A stretch of 64,000 bases of DNA, taken from contig JBMOQW010000031.1 in NCBI GenBank assembly GCA_049322515.1, forward strand, positions 124,001 to 188,000, read 5' to 3'. Source of the stretch: Parasulfuritortus sp049322515. Lineage in GTDB: Bacteria > Pseudomonadota > Gammaproteobacteria > Burkholderiales > Thiobacillaceae. Shown here piece by piece: positions 1-7,772 of the stretch. The translations under genes and the position numbers were made by a program. The notes beneath the pieces were generated by a model. It did not search any database. It was not told where the DNA came from and saw only the letters and a list, made by a program, of their open reading frames with translations. Each line of letters opens with the position of its first letter. Position 1 is the first letter of the stretch.

Positions 1-1038
1 TACTACGGCTTGAAGACCAAGCCCTTCCAGCTCAACCCGGACCCGAGTTTCTATTTCGGCAGCAAGCAGCACACCCGGGCGACTGCCTATCTCGACTATG
101 GGCTGCACCAGAACCAGGGGTTCATCGTCGTCACCGGTGAGGTAGGTGCGGGCAAGACCACGATCGTCCGCAACCTGCTGGCCAAGCTGGATGCCTCCAA
201 GGTGATCGCCGCGCAGCTGGTCAGCACCCAGCTCGATGCCGAGGACACCTTGCGCCTGGTCGGCGCCGCGTTCGGCGTGCGCATCCGCGACGTGCCCAAG
301 TCCGACCTGCTGATGACCCTGGAGGCCTTTTTCACCATGGCCGCCACCGAGGGCAAGCGCTGCCTGCTGATCGTCGACGAGGCGCAGAACCTGTCGCCGC
401 GTGCGGTCGAGGAACTGCGCATGCTGTCCAACTTCCAGTACGAGAACGTGTCCCTGGTGCAGACCTTCCTGGTCGGCCAGCCGGAGTTCCGGGCCATTCT
501 GCAAAGCCCGGAAATGTTGCAATTGCGCCAGCGGGTGATCGCCTCCTGCCACATCAGCCCGATGGATCCGCTGGAAGTGCGCGAATATGTCGAGCACCGC
601 CTCAAGTGTTCGGGCTACGCCGGCAAGCCGCTGTTCGACGATGACGGCTACGAGAAGATCTTCGCGGCCTCGGGTGGCATTCCCCGGCGCATCAACACCT
701 TGTGCGACCGGGTGTTGCTGCGCGGCTTCCTGGAAGAGAAGAAGTCCTTCACTGCCGTTGAGGTGGAAGAGGTGGCCCAGGAAATCCTGGCCGAGAACCA
801 GGTGCCGGCCAAGCCGGTCCGGGTGGTCTCCGACCCGGAGCTGGAAACCGATGAATTCGATGTGGTCGAGGGCAACCTGGACGATTCGGTGACCAAGCTG
901 GGGGCCTTGCGCGCGGACTACCGCGACGAGAGTCTGCGCCGGCTGGAACGCAGCATGTTGCGCATCGAAAAGTCGAACTCGGCCATTCTCGCGGCCCTGC
1001 AGCAGGTCCTGGTCGAGTTGCGTTCGGACAAGCGGTGA
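1..1038 (+). CDS. XrtA/PEP-CTERM-associated ATPase (GspA/ExeA-like), 5' end outside window
   Basis: This is an AAA-type ATPase of the family found beside exosortase A, related to ExeA/GspA. The reading frame is open from base 1 and encodes YYG before the first possible start (TTG at 10). Family members normally carry a few residues ahead of this point, so the gene very probably begins upstream of the window. A Walker A motif (GEVGAGKTT) lies near residue 45 and a Walker B motif (LLIVDEAQ) near residue 120. The C-terminal third is charged and probably coiled. The protein likely powers or regulates polysaccharide assembly at the inner membrane, but its exact role in XrtA loci is not established. 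Its TGA overlaps the GTG start of the next gene, which indicates an operon. Confidence 0.85.
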   Translation, partial: YYGLKTKPFQLNPDPSFYFGSKQHTRATAYLDYGLHQNQGFIVVTGEVGAGKTTIVRNLLAKLDASKVIAAQLVSTQLDAEDTLRLVGAAFGVRIRDVPKSDLLMTLEAFFTMAATEGKRCLLIVDEAQNLSPRAVEELRMLSNFQYENVSLVQTFLVGQPEFRAILQSPEMLQLRQRVIASCHISPMDPLEVREYVEHRLKCSGYAGKPLFDDDGYEKIFAASGGIPRRINTLCDRVLLRGFLEEKKSFTAVEVEEVAQEILAENQVPAKPVRVVSDPELETDEFDVVEGNLDDSVTKLGALRADYRDESLRRLERSMLRIEKSNSAILAALQQVLVELRSDKR

Positions 1039-1907
1039 CCGCCATGACCGAGCCTGGGCAAGTCGCCATCACCAACGCTTTCACGGTGGACGTGGAGGAC
1101 TATTTCCAGGTCTCCGCCTTCGCGCCCTACATCCCCCGCGATGAATGGAACCGGCGTGAATGCCGGGTCGAGGCGAACATCGACCGCATCCTCGGTTTGC
1201 TGGACGAGCGCGGCGTGCAGGGCACCTTCTTCACCCTGGGCTGGATCGCCGAGCGCTATCCGAGCATGACCCGGCGCATCGTCGACCAGGGCCACGAACT
1301 GGCCAGCCACGGCTACGGTCACGAACGCGCCAGCGACATGACCCCCGAAGCCTTCCTGGCCGACATCCGACTTGCCAAGCTGATCCTCGAAGACCTGGCC
1401 GGTCAGGCCGTGCGCGGCTACCGGGCGCCCAGCTTTTCCATCGGCCTGTCCAATCCCTGGGCCTATGACATGCTGGAAGAGGCCGGGTATCAATACAGTT
1501 CCAGCATCTTCCCGATCAAGCACGACCATTACGGGGTCCCTGACGCGCCCCGTTTCCTGCACCGGGTCGGCAACCTGGTCGAGATTCCCGCGACCACGGT
1601 GCGCATGGGCGGGCGCAATTTTCCATCCAGCGGCGGCGGCTATTTCCGCCTGCTGCCGTATCCCTTGTCGCGCGTCCTGTTTCGCCGCGTGAACCACGTC
1701 GACCGGCATCCGGTGGTGTTCTATTTCCATCCCTGGGAGATCGACACCGGCCAGCCGCGCATCCCGGGCGTCAACTTCAAGACCCGGTTCCGCCACTACG
1801 TCAACATCCCGCGCATGGAGTCCCGGCTCAGGCAGTTGCTGAAGGACTTCCGCTGGCATCGCCTGGACGTCGTCCACGGCCTCAATCCGGACGCCAGGCC
1901 GGCATGA
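1035..1907 (+). CDS. XrtA-associated polysaccharide deacetylase (DUF3473 type)
   Basis: This is a NodB-family carbohydrate esterase of the type linked to PEP-CTERM/EPS loci. The metal-binding residues are visible as the Asp-containing FTVDVEDYF near the N-terminus and the HELASHGYGH motif near residue 95. The RAPSFS segment is also typical. It probably removes N-acetyl groups from the exopolysaccharide. No signal peptide is evident, so the site of action (cytoplasm or exported by another route) is unclear. The GTG start overlaps the preceding stop; an ATG lies nine bases downstream at 1044. Its stop overlaps the next gene's ATG as ATGA, consistent with translational coupling. Confidence 0.88.
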   Translation: MTAMTEPGQVAITNAFTVDVEDYFQVSAFAPYIPRDEWNRRECRVEANIDRILGLLDERGVQGTFFTLGWIAERYPSMTRRIVDQGHELASHGYGHERASDMTPEAFLADIRLAKLILEDLAGQAVRGYRAPSFSIGLSNPWAYDMLEEAGYQYSSSIFPIKHDHYGVPDAPRFLHRVGNLVEIPATTVRMGGRNFPSSGGGYFRLLPYPLSRVLFRRVNHVDRHPVVFYFHPWEIDTGQPRIPGVNFKTRFRHYVNIPRMESRLRQLLKDFRWHRLDVVHGLNPDARPA

Positions 1908-2944
1908 CCCTGGCGATCAAGCGACTGACCCGCGAAGACGCGGGCCAAGCGGCGCGCTGGGATGCTTTCGTCCAGTCCTGTCCGGACGCCAGCTTTTTTC
2001 ACCTGTCCGCCTGGCAGGGGCTGATCGAGGACGTCTTCCGCCATGCTACGCACTATCTCTATGCCGAGCGCGACGGCGTCATCGAAGGCGTGCTGCCACT
2101 CGGCCAGGTCAGGAGCCTGCTGTTCGGCCATGCCCTGACCTCGCTGCCGTTCGCCGTCTACGGCGGCGTTGCGGCGGGCAACGACGAAGCCGCGCACGCC
2201 CTGGTCGCCGAGGCCCGGCGCCTGGCCGAAACCCTGGGCGTCGACCACCTCGAACTGCGTCACACCCAGGCCAGGCATCCGGACTGGCCGACCCAGGACC
2301 TCTACGTCACCTTCCGCAAGGAGTTGCTGCCGGACGAGGAAGCGAACCTGCTCGCCATCCCGCGCAAGCAACGGGCGATGGTGCGCAAGGGCATCAAGCA
2401 TGGCCTGCGCGCCGAGATCGACCCCAACGTCGAGCGTTTCTTCGCCTTGTATGCCGACAATGTCCACCGCCACGGCACGCCCGCTCTGCCCAAGCGCTAT
2501 TTCCAGGCGCTCAAGCGCGCCTTCGGCGAGGCCTGCGAGCTGCTCATCGTGCTGACCCCCGAGGGCAAGCCGATCAGCGGCGTGCTGAGTTTCTATTTCC
2601 GCGACGAAATCCTGCCTTACTACGCCGGCGACGATGTCGACGCCCGCGACCTGGCCGGCAACGATTTCAAGTACTGGGAACTCATGCGACGGGCCTGCGC
2701 GCGTGGCATCCGGGTGTTCGACTACGGCCGCAGCAAGCAGGGCACCGGATCGTATGCCTTCAAGAAGAACTGGGGTTTCGAGCCGACGCCGCTGTACTAC
2801 GAATACACCCTCTACAAGCACGACGCCATCCCCCAGAACAACCCGTCCAACGCCAAATACAAGCTGTTCATCGAAGCCTGGCGGCGGCTGCCGATCGGCC
2901 TGGCCAACTGGCTGGGGCCGCATATCGTGCGTAACCTGGGCTGA
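1904..2944 (+). CDS. FemAB-family, XrtA/PEP-CTERM-associated GNAT-like protein
   Basis: This 346-residue protein belongs to the FemAB/GNAT-fold proteins found next to exosortase A. It contains the family segments around PRKQRAMVRKG (near residue 145) and DYGRSKQGTGSYAFKKNWGF (near residue 265). Family relatives transfer aminoacyl or acyl groups, but the donor and acceptor for the XrtA branch are unknown. A role in decorating the EPS or a lipid-linked precursor is inference from context. It is translationally coupled to the deacetylase and followed within eight bases by a glycosyltransferase. A second FemAB/GNAT-like gene lies at 40979-42028. Confidence 0.82.
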   Translation: MTLAIKRLTREDAGQAARWDAFVQSCPDASFFHLSAWQGLIEDVFRHATHYLYAERDGVIEGVLPLGQVRSLLFGHALTSLPFAVYGGVAAGNDEAAHALVAEARRLAETLGVDHLELRHTQARHPDWPTQDLYVTFRKELLPDEEANLLAIPRKQRAMVRKGIKHGLRAEIDPNVERFFALYADNVHRHGTPALPKRYFQALKRAFGEACELLIVLTPEGKPISGVLSFYFRDEILPYYAGDDVDARDLAGNDFKYWELMRRACARGIRVFDYGRSKQGTGSYAFKKNWGFEPTPLYYEYTLYKHDAIPQNNPSNAKYKLFIEAWRRLPIGLANWLGPHIVRNLG

Positions 2945-2951
2945 TCCCCGC

Positions 2952-4163
2952 ATGGCCAGGCTGCTCTACCTCGTGCATCGCCTGCCGTTTCCGCCCAACA
3001 AGGGCGACAAGGTGCGTTCCTATCATCTCCTGCGGCATCTGGCCCGCGCGCATGCGGTGCATCTCGGCACCTTCATTGATGACCCGGACGATTGGCGACA
3101 TCTCTATGCCGTGAAAGCCCTGTGCGCCGACGTCCATGTCGCGTCGCTCGACCCGCGCCGGGCCAAACTGAAAAGCCTGATCGGCCTGGCCACTGGCGAG
3201 GCCCTGACCCTGCCTTACTACCGCAACCGCAGCTTGCAGGCCTGGGTCGACCGCACCCTGGCCCGAGGGGACATCGACGCCGTGGTGGTCTTTTCCTCGG
3301 CCATGGCGCAGTACCTCCCGGCCGACGATCGTCATCCGATGCTGGTCGACTTTGTCGACGTCGATTCCGCCAAATGGACCCAGTACGCTCCTGCGCATCG
3401 CTGGCCGATGTCCTGGATCTACCGGCGCGAAGGCCAACGCTTGCTGGCGTTCGAGCGCACGGTGGCGCAGCGGGCCCTGCAATCCTTCTTCGTCACTGAC
3501 CAGGAGGCCGAGATGTTCCGGGCCCGGGCACCGGAGTCGGCGGCCAAGGTGCATGCGGTGATGAACGGGGTCGATGCGGCCTACTTCGATCCGGCTCAGG
3601 GCGGCGATTCGCCTTATCCGGGCGGCCGACCGTCGCTGGTGTTCACCGGGGCGATGGACTACTGGCCCAACATCGACGCCGTGACCTGGTTCGTCCAGGA
3701 CATCCTGCCCAAGGTCGAGGCCCGGCATCCTGGCGTGCATCTCCACATCGTCGGCCGGGCGCCGACGCCGGCCGTGTCGGCCCTGGCCAGCGCGCAGGTG
3801 ACGGTGACCGGGACCGTGCCTGACGTGCGCCCCTACCTGCGCCATGCCGACGTCGTGGTCGCGCCGTTGCGGGTGGCGCGCGGGGTGCAGAACAAGATCC
3901 TCGAAGCCATGGCCATGGCTCGGCCGGTGGTTGCTGCGGCGCCCTGTGTCGAGGCGATCGGCGCCCAACCGGGGCGGGAAATCGAGGCGGCGGACACGCC
4001 GGAGGCCTACGCCAACAAGATCGCCAAACTGCTGGCCCAGCCGGAGACGCGGCATGCCATGGGCCGGGCGGCGCGTGATTTCGTGTTGGCGCGCTATAGC
4101 TGGGACGCCCATCTGGCCCGGCTCGATGCCTTCCTGCCGGCGGGAGAGCGGGATGGGGATTGA
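2952..4163 (+). CDS. XrtA-associated glycosyltransferase, TIGR03087 type
   Basis: This is a GT4-type sugar transferase of 403 residues. The N-terminus LVHRLPFPPNKGDK is the hallmark of the family fixed in XrtA loci. The GT-B C-terminal half includes FTGAMDYWPNIDAV and a nucleotide-sugar binding region near VQNKILEAMAMARPVV. I start it at ATG 2952, eight bases after the previous stop; a longer frame upstream only runs antiphase through the FemAB gene. It is expected to add a sugar to the lipid-linked EPS repeat on the cytoplasmic face. Donor and acceptor cannot be told from sequence. Confidence 0.88.
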   Translation: MARLLYLVHRLPFPPNKGDKVRSYHLLRHLARAHAVHLGTFIDDPDDWRHLYAVKALCADVHVASLDPRRAKLKSLIGLATGEALTLPYYRNRSLQAWVDRTLARGDIDAVVVFSSAMAQYLPADDRHPMLVDFVDVDSAKWTQYAPAHRWPMSWIYRREGQRLLAFERTVAQRALQSFFVTDQEAEMFRARAPESAAKVHAVMNGVDAAYFDPAQGGDSPYPGGRPSLVFTGAMDYWPNIDAVTWFVQDILPKVEARHPGVHLHIVGRAPTPAVSALASAQVTVTGTVPDVRPYLRHADVVVAPLRVARGVQNKILEAMAMARPVVAAAPCVEAIGAQPGREIEAADTPEAYANKIAKLLAQPETRHAMGRAARDFVLARYSWDAHLARLDAFLPAGERDGD

Positions 4164-4175
4164 GCGGGCGTTTTG

Positions 4176-4214
4176 CCTCTCCCCCGGCCCCTCCCCCCGA
4201 GGGGGAGGGGGGAA
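4176..4214. repeat. GC-rich palindromic intergenic element, copy 1 (left part)
   Basis: A CCTCTCCC arm is followed by a near-perfect hairpin, CCCCTCCCCC (about 4188-4197) against GGGGGAGGGG (4201-4210). The same arm and hairpin recur at 10288-10346, where a further right half (GCGCGGCAGCGCGGG then GAGAGGG) completes the element. This copy lacks that right half. It sits directly between a glycosyltransferase stop and a decayed toxin gene. It may also act as a transcription terminator, although no T-tract follows it. Confidence 0.6.
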
Positions 4215-4260
4215 TGGACTGAATCTGCTGCCTGAGGTGGCCTGTTGGCCAGGGGTGAAT

Positions 4261-4389
4261 CCATCTCGCAATGCTTGGCGGCACGTCGTGGCGGTTGCCT
4301 ATCAGTACCAAGCAGTCTATGTGAAGTTCATCGGTACACATGAGGAATACGACGCCCTCATCGCCGAAACTGTAGAAATGGAGCCCTAG
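4261..4389 (+). pseudogene. HigB-family toxin remnant (C-terminal part only)
   Basis: The frame ending at the TAG of 4387-4389 encodes the C-terminal strand region of a HigB/RelE-type mRNA interferase (NAWRHVVAVAY, then VYVKFIGTHEEYDA). About 40 residues are recognisable. The roughly 60 N-terminal residues expected for the family are absent; in their place are the palindromic element and unrelated sequence. The antitoxin gene starts two bases after this stop, exactly as in intact higBA operons. The toxin is therefore almost certainly inactive. No start codon is assigned. Confidence 0.75.
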
Positions 4390-4390
4390 C

Positions 4391-4771
4391 ATGGACATTC
4401 GCCCGATTCATAACGAAGCCGACTACAAGGCTGCATTGAAGGCCGTCTCGGCTTATTTCGACACGGAACCGATGCCCGGAACTCCGGAAGGCGACCGTTT
4501 TGAAATCCTGTTGACGCTGGTGCAGGCTTACGAAGCCAAGCGATACCCGATTGATTTGCCCGATCCCGTCGAAGCCATCAAGTTTCGCATGGACCAAGCC
4601 GGTCTGACCGCCAAGGATCTGGTGCCTGCCATCGGTCGGCTCAATCGAGTGTATGAAATTCTCAACCGCAAGCGGCCACTGACCTTGAACATGATTTGGA
4701 AGCTCCACCAGATGCTGGGCATTCCTGCCGAATGCCTGATCCAGCCACCCAAAGCGTCGTTCCCGGCCTAA
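4391..4771 (+). CDS. higA: HigA-type antitoxin, XRE family (orphaned)
   Basis: This 126-residue protein has a C-terminal helix-turn-helix of the XRE type (roughly residues 70-115, with TAKDLV and LNRKRPLTLNMIWKL). Its N-terminal region is typical of the HigA antitoxins that follow HigB: IHNEADY near the start and EILLTLVQAYE near residue 40. HigA normally binds HigB and represses the operon. Here the upstream toxin is broken, so the antitoxin is an orphan inside the XrtA operon. It may still bind DNA or neutralise HigB toxins encoded elsewhere. The downstream exosortase gene begins 82 bases later. Confidence 0.85.
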   Translation: MDIRPIHNEADYKAALKAVSAYFDTEPMPGTPEGDRFEILLTLVQAYEAKRYPIDLPDPVEAIKFRMDQAGLTAKDLVPAIGRLNRVYEILNRKRPLTLNMIWKLHQMLGIPAECLIQPPKASFPA

Positions 4772-4853
4772 TGCAAGGCGCCCCGGGTCTTTGGCTGCCG
4801 CCAGCCGCAACGTGCCTCAAGCTATAAAAACCAATCAGGGAGCCCGACCCCCC

Positions 4854-6395
4854 ATGAATCCACCCCGTGCCCAATCCCCCTGGACGACGACCTTGCCCAT
4901 CGTCCTCGCCCTGGTGGCCTGGACCCTGTTCTGGTACCGCGATACCGCGCTGGCCATGGTGGAGATCTGGTGGCGTTCGGAGACGTTCAACCATGCTTTC
5001 CTGGTGCCGCTGATCTCGCTCTGGCTGATCTGGCGCCAGCGCCATGTGTTGGCCGAGGTGCGGCCGGTGGCCAGTCCGCTCTGGTTGATCCTGATGGCCG
5101 GGGCCGGTTTCGCCTGGCTGATGGGCGAACTCGCGGCCGTGAACGCGGTGACCCAGTTCGCCCTGGTCGGCCTGCTGGTCCTGATTTCGCCGGTACTGCT
5201 CGGCGCGCGCATCACCTGGCAGATCAGTTTTGCCCTGGCTTTCCTGTTTTTCGCGGTGCCGTTCGGCGAATTCATGATGCCCATGATGATGCAGCACACG
5301 GCCGATTTCACCGTGTTCGCCTTGCGCCTGACCGGCATCCCGGTCTACCGCGAGGGCTTGCAGTTCGTCATCCCGTCCGGCAACTGGTCGGTGGTCGAGG
5401 CGTGCAGCGGGGTGCGCTACCTGATTGCCTCGATCGTGGTGGGCACCTTGTATGCCTACATCAACTACCGCTCGCTCAAGCGCCGGCTGATCTTCATCGG
5501 CGTGTCCATTCTGGTGCCGCTGGTCGCCAACTGGTTGCGCGCCTACATGATCGTCATGCTCGGCCATCTGTCCGGCAACACCCTGGCGGTCGGGGTCGAT
5601 CACCTGATCTACGGCTGGTTTTTTTTCGGCGTGGTGATCATGATCGTGTTCGCCATCGGCATGCGCTGGGCGGAAAACACCGACCCGACCTCGATCCGCC
5701 AGGCCTCCGACGCGGCCCCGGCGCCGGCCCATGCCGCCGGGCGACAAGGGATCATCGCGCTCCTGGCCGCGGGGGTGATTGCGGCCCCGGCCGTCTGGCT
5801 GTCGGCGGTGTCGCCGTCGGTCGGCAGCGAATCCGCGCCGGGTCTGGCGCCAGTGGAAGTGGTGGGTTGGGCCATGACGGACGAGCGAAAGATCGACTGG
5901 AAACCGGCCTATGACAATCCGTCAACCGACTGGCAAGGCGAGTTCGTCGATGCCTCGGGCCGTAGGGTGGGCATCTACCTGGGCTACTATCGTGACCAGG
6001 GCTACACCCGCAAGCTGGTGAGTTCGCAGAACGTCCTGGTGGTGAGCAAGGACGACCACTGGGCCAAGGTGGCTGGCGGTCACCAAGAGATCAGGTTGTC
6101 GGGCGAGACCCTGCACGTGCCGCGCACCGAATTGCGGGCGATGGGGCCCGCTGAACAGCGCTTGATCGTCCGCCATTGGTACTGGGTGGGCGGACGCTTG
6201 GAAACGCGCCCGGCTGTCGTAAAACTTTACACTGCGCTCGACAAACTGCTGGGCCGGGGCGACGACGGTGCGGTGGTGATGGTCTACACGGAAAAAAATG
6301 GCCCGGGCGAGCCCGATGCCACGCTGGACGCCTTCACTGAAGCGGCCTGGCCGGCACTGGCCCGGATGCTCGATACGGCCAAGGCCCGACGATGA
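4854..6395 (+). CDS. xrtA: Exosortase A fused to an EpsI domain
   Basis: This is a polytopic inner-membrane transpeptidase that sorts PEP-CTERM proteins. The N-terminal 290 residues carry the hydrophobic helices. The predicted catalytic residues are Cys184 (EACSGVRY), Arg229 (NWLRAYM) and His250 (DHLIYGW). Residues from about 310 form the EpsI (DUF3485-like) domain, which in some genomes is a separate gene. I chose ATG 4854, which has an AGGGAG ribosome site about 11 bases upstream; the frame stays open to 4791 but that extension looks non-coding. Its stop overlaps the ATG of the following glycosyltransferase. Substrates would carry a C-terminal PEP motif; none is encoded in this window. Confidence 0.93.
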   Translation: MNPPRAQSPWTTTLPIVLALVAWTLFWYRDTALAMVEIWWRSETFNHAFLVPLISLWLIWRQRHVLAEVRPVASPLWLILMAGAGFAWLMGELAAVNAVTQFALVGLLVLISPVLLGARITWQISFALAFLFFAVPFGEFMMPMMMQHTADFTVFALRLTGIPVYREGLQFVIPSGNWSVVEACSGVRYLIASIVVGTLYAYINYRSLKRRLIFIGVSILVPLVANWLRAYMIVMLGHLSGNTLAVGVDHLIYGWFFFGVVIMIVFAIGMRWAENTDPTSIRQASDAAPAPAHAAGRQGIIALLAAGVIAAPAVWLSAVSPSVGSESAPGLAPVEVVGWAMTDERKIDWKPAYDNPSTDWQGEFVDASGRRVGIYLGYYRDQGYTRKLVSSQNVLVVSKDDHWAKVAGGHQEIRLSGETLHVPRTELRAMGPAEQRLIVRHWYWVGGRLETRPAVVKLYTALDKLLGRGDDGAVVMVYTEKNGPGEPDATLDAFTEAAWPALARMLDTAKARR

Positions 6396-7564
6396 ACCGG
6401 GTTGGCCAGCGTCCCCCCCGTGTCGTCCACGTGGTCTACCACTTCGGTACCGGCGGCATGGAAAACGGCATGGTCAACCTGTTCAACCACATGCCACCCG
6501 ACCGCTTCCAGCACGTGGTGGTCAGCCTGACCGGTTATGGCGAGTTCCGTCATCGCATCACTGCGCAGCCGGTCGAGTTCCACGACCTCGGCAAGCGGCC
6601 CGGCCACGACTACCGCTGGATGCCCCGGCTGTATGCCTTGCTCGACCAGTTGCGCCCGGACCTCCTGCACACCCGCAACCTGAACGCGCTGGAAGCCCAG
6701 TTCGTCGGCGCTGCTTGGCGGGTACCGGGCCGGGTACATGGCGAGCACGGCCGCGACATGTATGACATCGACGGCACCAACTGGAAATACAACCTGATGC
6801 GACGCGCCGCGCGCCGCGTGGTGCATCACTACATCGCGGTCAGCCGCGACCTCGAAGGCTGGCTGAAGGACACCGTGCATGTCCGCCCCGAGCGCCTGAG
6901 CCAGATCTACAACGGCGTCGATACGGTGCGCTTCCGGCCTCGGGACGAACACGTCTGGTCGGACTGGAACGGGGGCGCTCCGGCCGGGTTTTTCCAGGGT
7001 GCCACCTGCGTGATCGGCAGCGTCGGCCGCATGGCCCAGGTCAAGGACTATCCGACCCTGGTGCGGGCCTTCATCCAGCTCTGCCAGCGCCATCCCGAGC
7101 CGGCCGGATTGCGCCTGGTCATCGTCGGCGAGGGTCCGGTGCGCGCCGAGTGCCAGGCACTCGCCGACGCGGCCGGGCTGTCCGGCCAGGTGTGCCTGCC
7201 TGGCGACCGCAAGGACACCGACGACTGGATGCGCGCGTTCGATGTCTTCGTCCTGCCGTCGCTGGGCGAGGGAATCTCGAATACCATCCTGGAAGCCCAG
7301 GCCAGCGGCTTGCCGGTGATCGCCACCCGGGTGGGCGGCACCCCGGAACTGGTCACCGAATCGGTCGACGGTGTGCTTTTTACCCCGGGCGATGTCGAAA
7401 CGCTGGCGCGCTACTTGCTTGATTACGTGGGCGATGCCGAGTTGCGGGTCAGGCAGGGCAAGGCGGCAAGGGCGCGGATCGAGGCGGGGTTTGATTGGCA
7501 CAAAACCGCAGCCGACTACATGCGGGTGTATGACATGGTGCTGAGTGGGCGGACAGGAATATGA
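6392..7564 (+). CDS. XrtA-associated glycosyltransferase, TIGR03088 type
   Basis: This is a GT4 glycosyltransferase of 390 residues. The N-terminal VVYHFGTGGMENGMVNL segment is typical of the second glycosyltransferase family conserved next to exosortase A. The C-terminal Rossmann half shows VGEGPVRAEC and SLGEGISNTILEAQASGLPVIAT, where the GEG..NTILEA segment binds the sugar nucleotide. It overlaps xrtA by four bases (ATGA) and overlaps the next small gene by four bases. The reaction is presumably one step of EPS repeat synthesis; sugar specificity is unknown. Confidence 0.9.
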   Translation: MNRVGQRPPRVVHVVYHFGTGGMENGMVNLFNHMPPDRFQHVVVSLTGYGEFRHRITAQPVEFHDLGKRPGHDYRWMPRLYALLDQLRPDLLHTRNLNALEAQFVGAAWRVPGRVHGEHGRDMYDIDGTNWKYNLMRRAARRVVHHYIAVSRDLEGWLKDTVHVRPERLSQIYNGVDTVRFRPRDEHVWSDWNGGAPAGFFQGATCVIGSVGRMAQVKDYPTLVRAFIQLCQRHPEPAGLRLVIVGEGPVRAECQALADAAGLSGQVCLPGDRKDTDDWMRAFDVFVLPSLGEGISNTILEAQASGLPVIATRVGGTPELVTESVDGVLFTPGDVETLARYLLDYVGDAELRVRQGKAARARIEAGFDWHKTAADYMRVYDMVLSGRTGI

Positions 7565-7758
7565 AAATCAAATATTTCGCGAGTACCGATACGCTTTATA
7601 TCGAGCTGCGCACGACGGGCATCACCGAGACGCACGACCTCGATGAAAACACGATTCTGGATAGCGATACCGATGGCCAAGTGTGCGCGATCACCCTCGA
7701 GCACGCCAGCCAACGGGCGGATATCCCGCAGTTTTCCTACGAAATGATTCCAGCCTGA
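7561..7758 (+). CDS. DUF2283 domain protein
   Basis: This 65-residue protein matches the DUF2283 pattern: a start of MKIKYFASTDTLYIEL, a central DENTILDSDTDGQV and an ITLEHAS segment. Family members are small, mainly beta proteins of unknown function, often near toxin-antitoxin-like genes. The start overlaps the glycosyltransferase stop (ATGA), so it is co-translated with the EPS operon even though it is not a core XrtA gene. It is followed 14 bases later by asnB. It is probably an accessory insertion; no catalytic motif is visible. Confidence 0.75.
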   Translation: MKIKYFASTDTLYIELRTTGITETHDLDENTILDSDTDGQVCAITLEHASQRADIPQFSYEMIPA

Positions 7759-7772
7759 GAAACTTCTAACCC

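Noticed and set aside
2634..2951. Longer upstream reading frame for the TIGR03087-type glycosyltransferase
   Set aside because: The extension overlaps the FemAB-like gene in another frame and reads as Ser/Thr/Pro-rich shadow; the family N-terminus starts exactly at ATG 2952.
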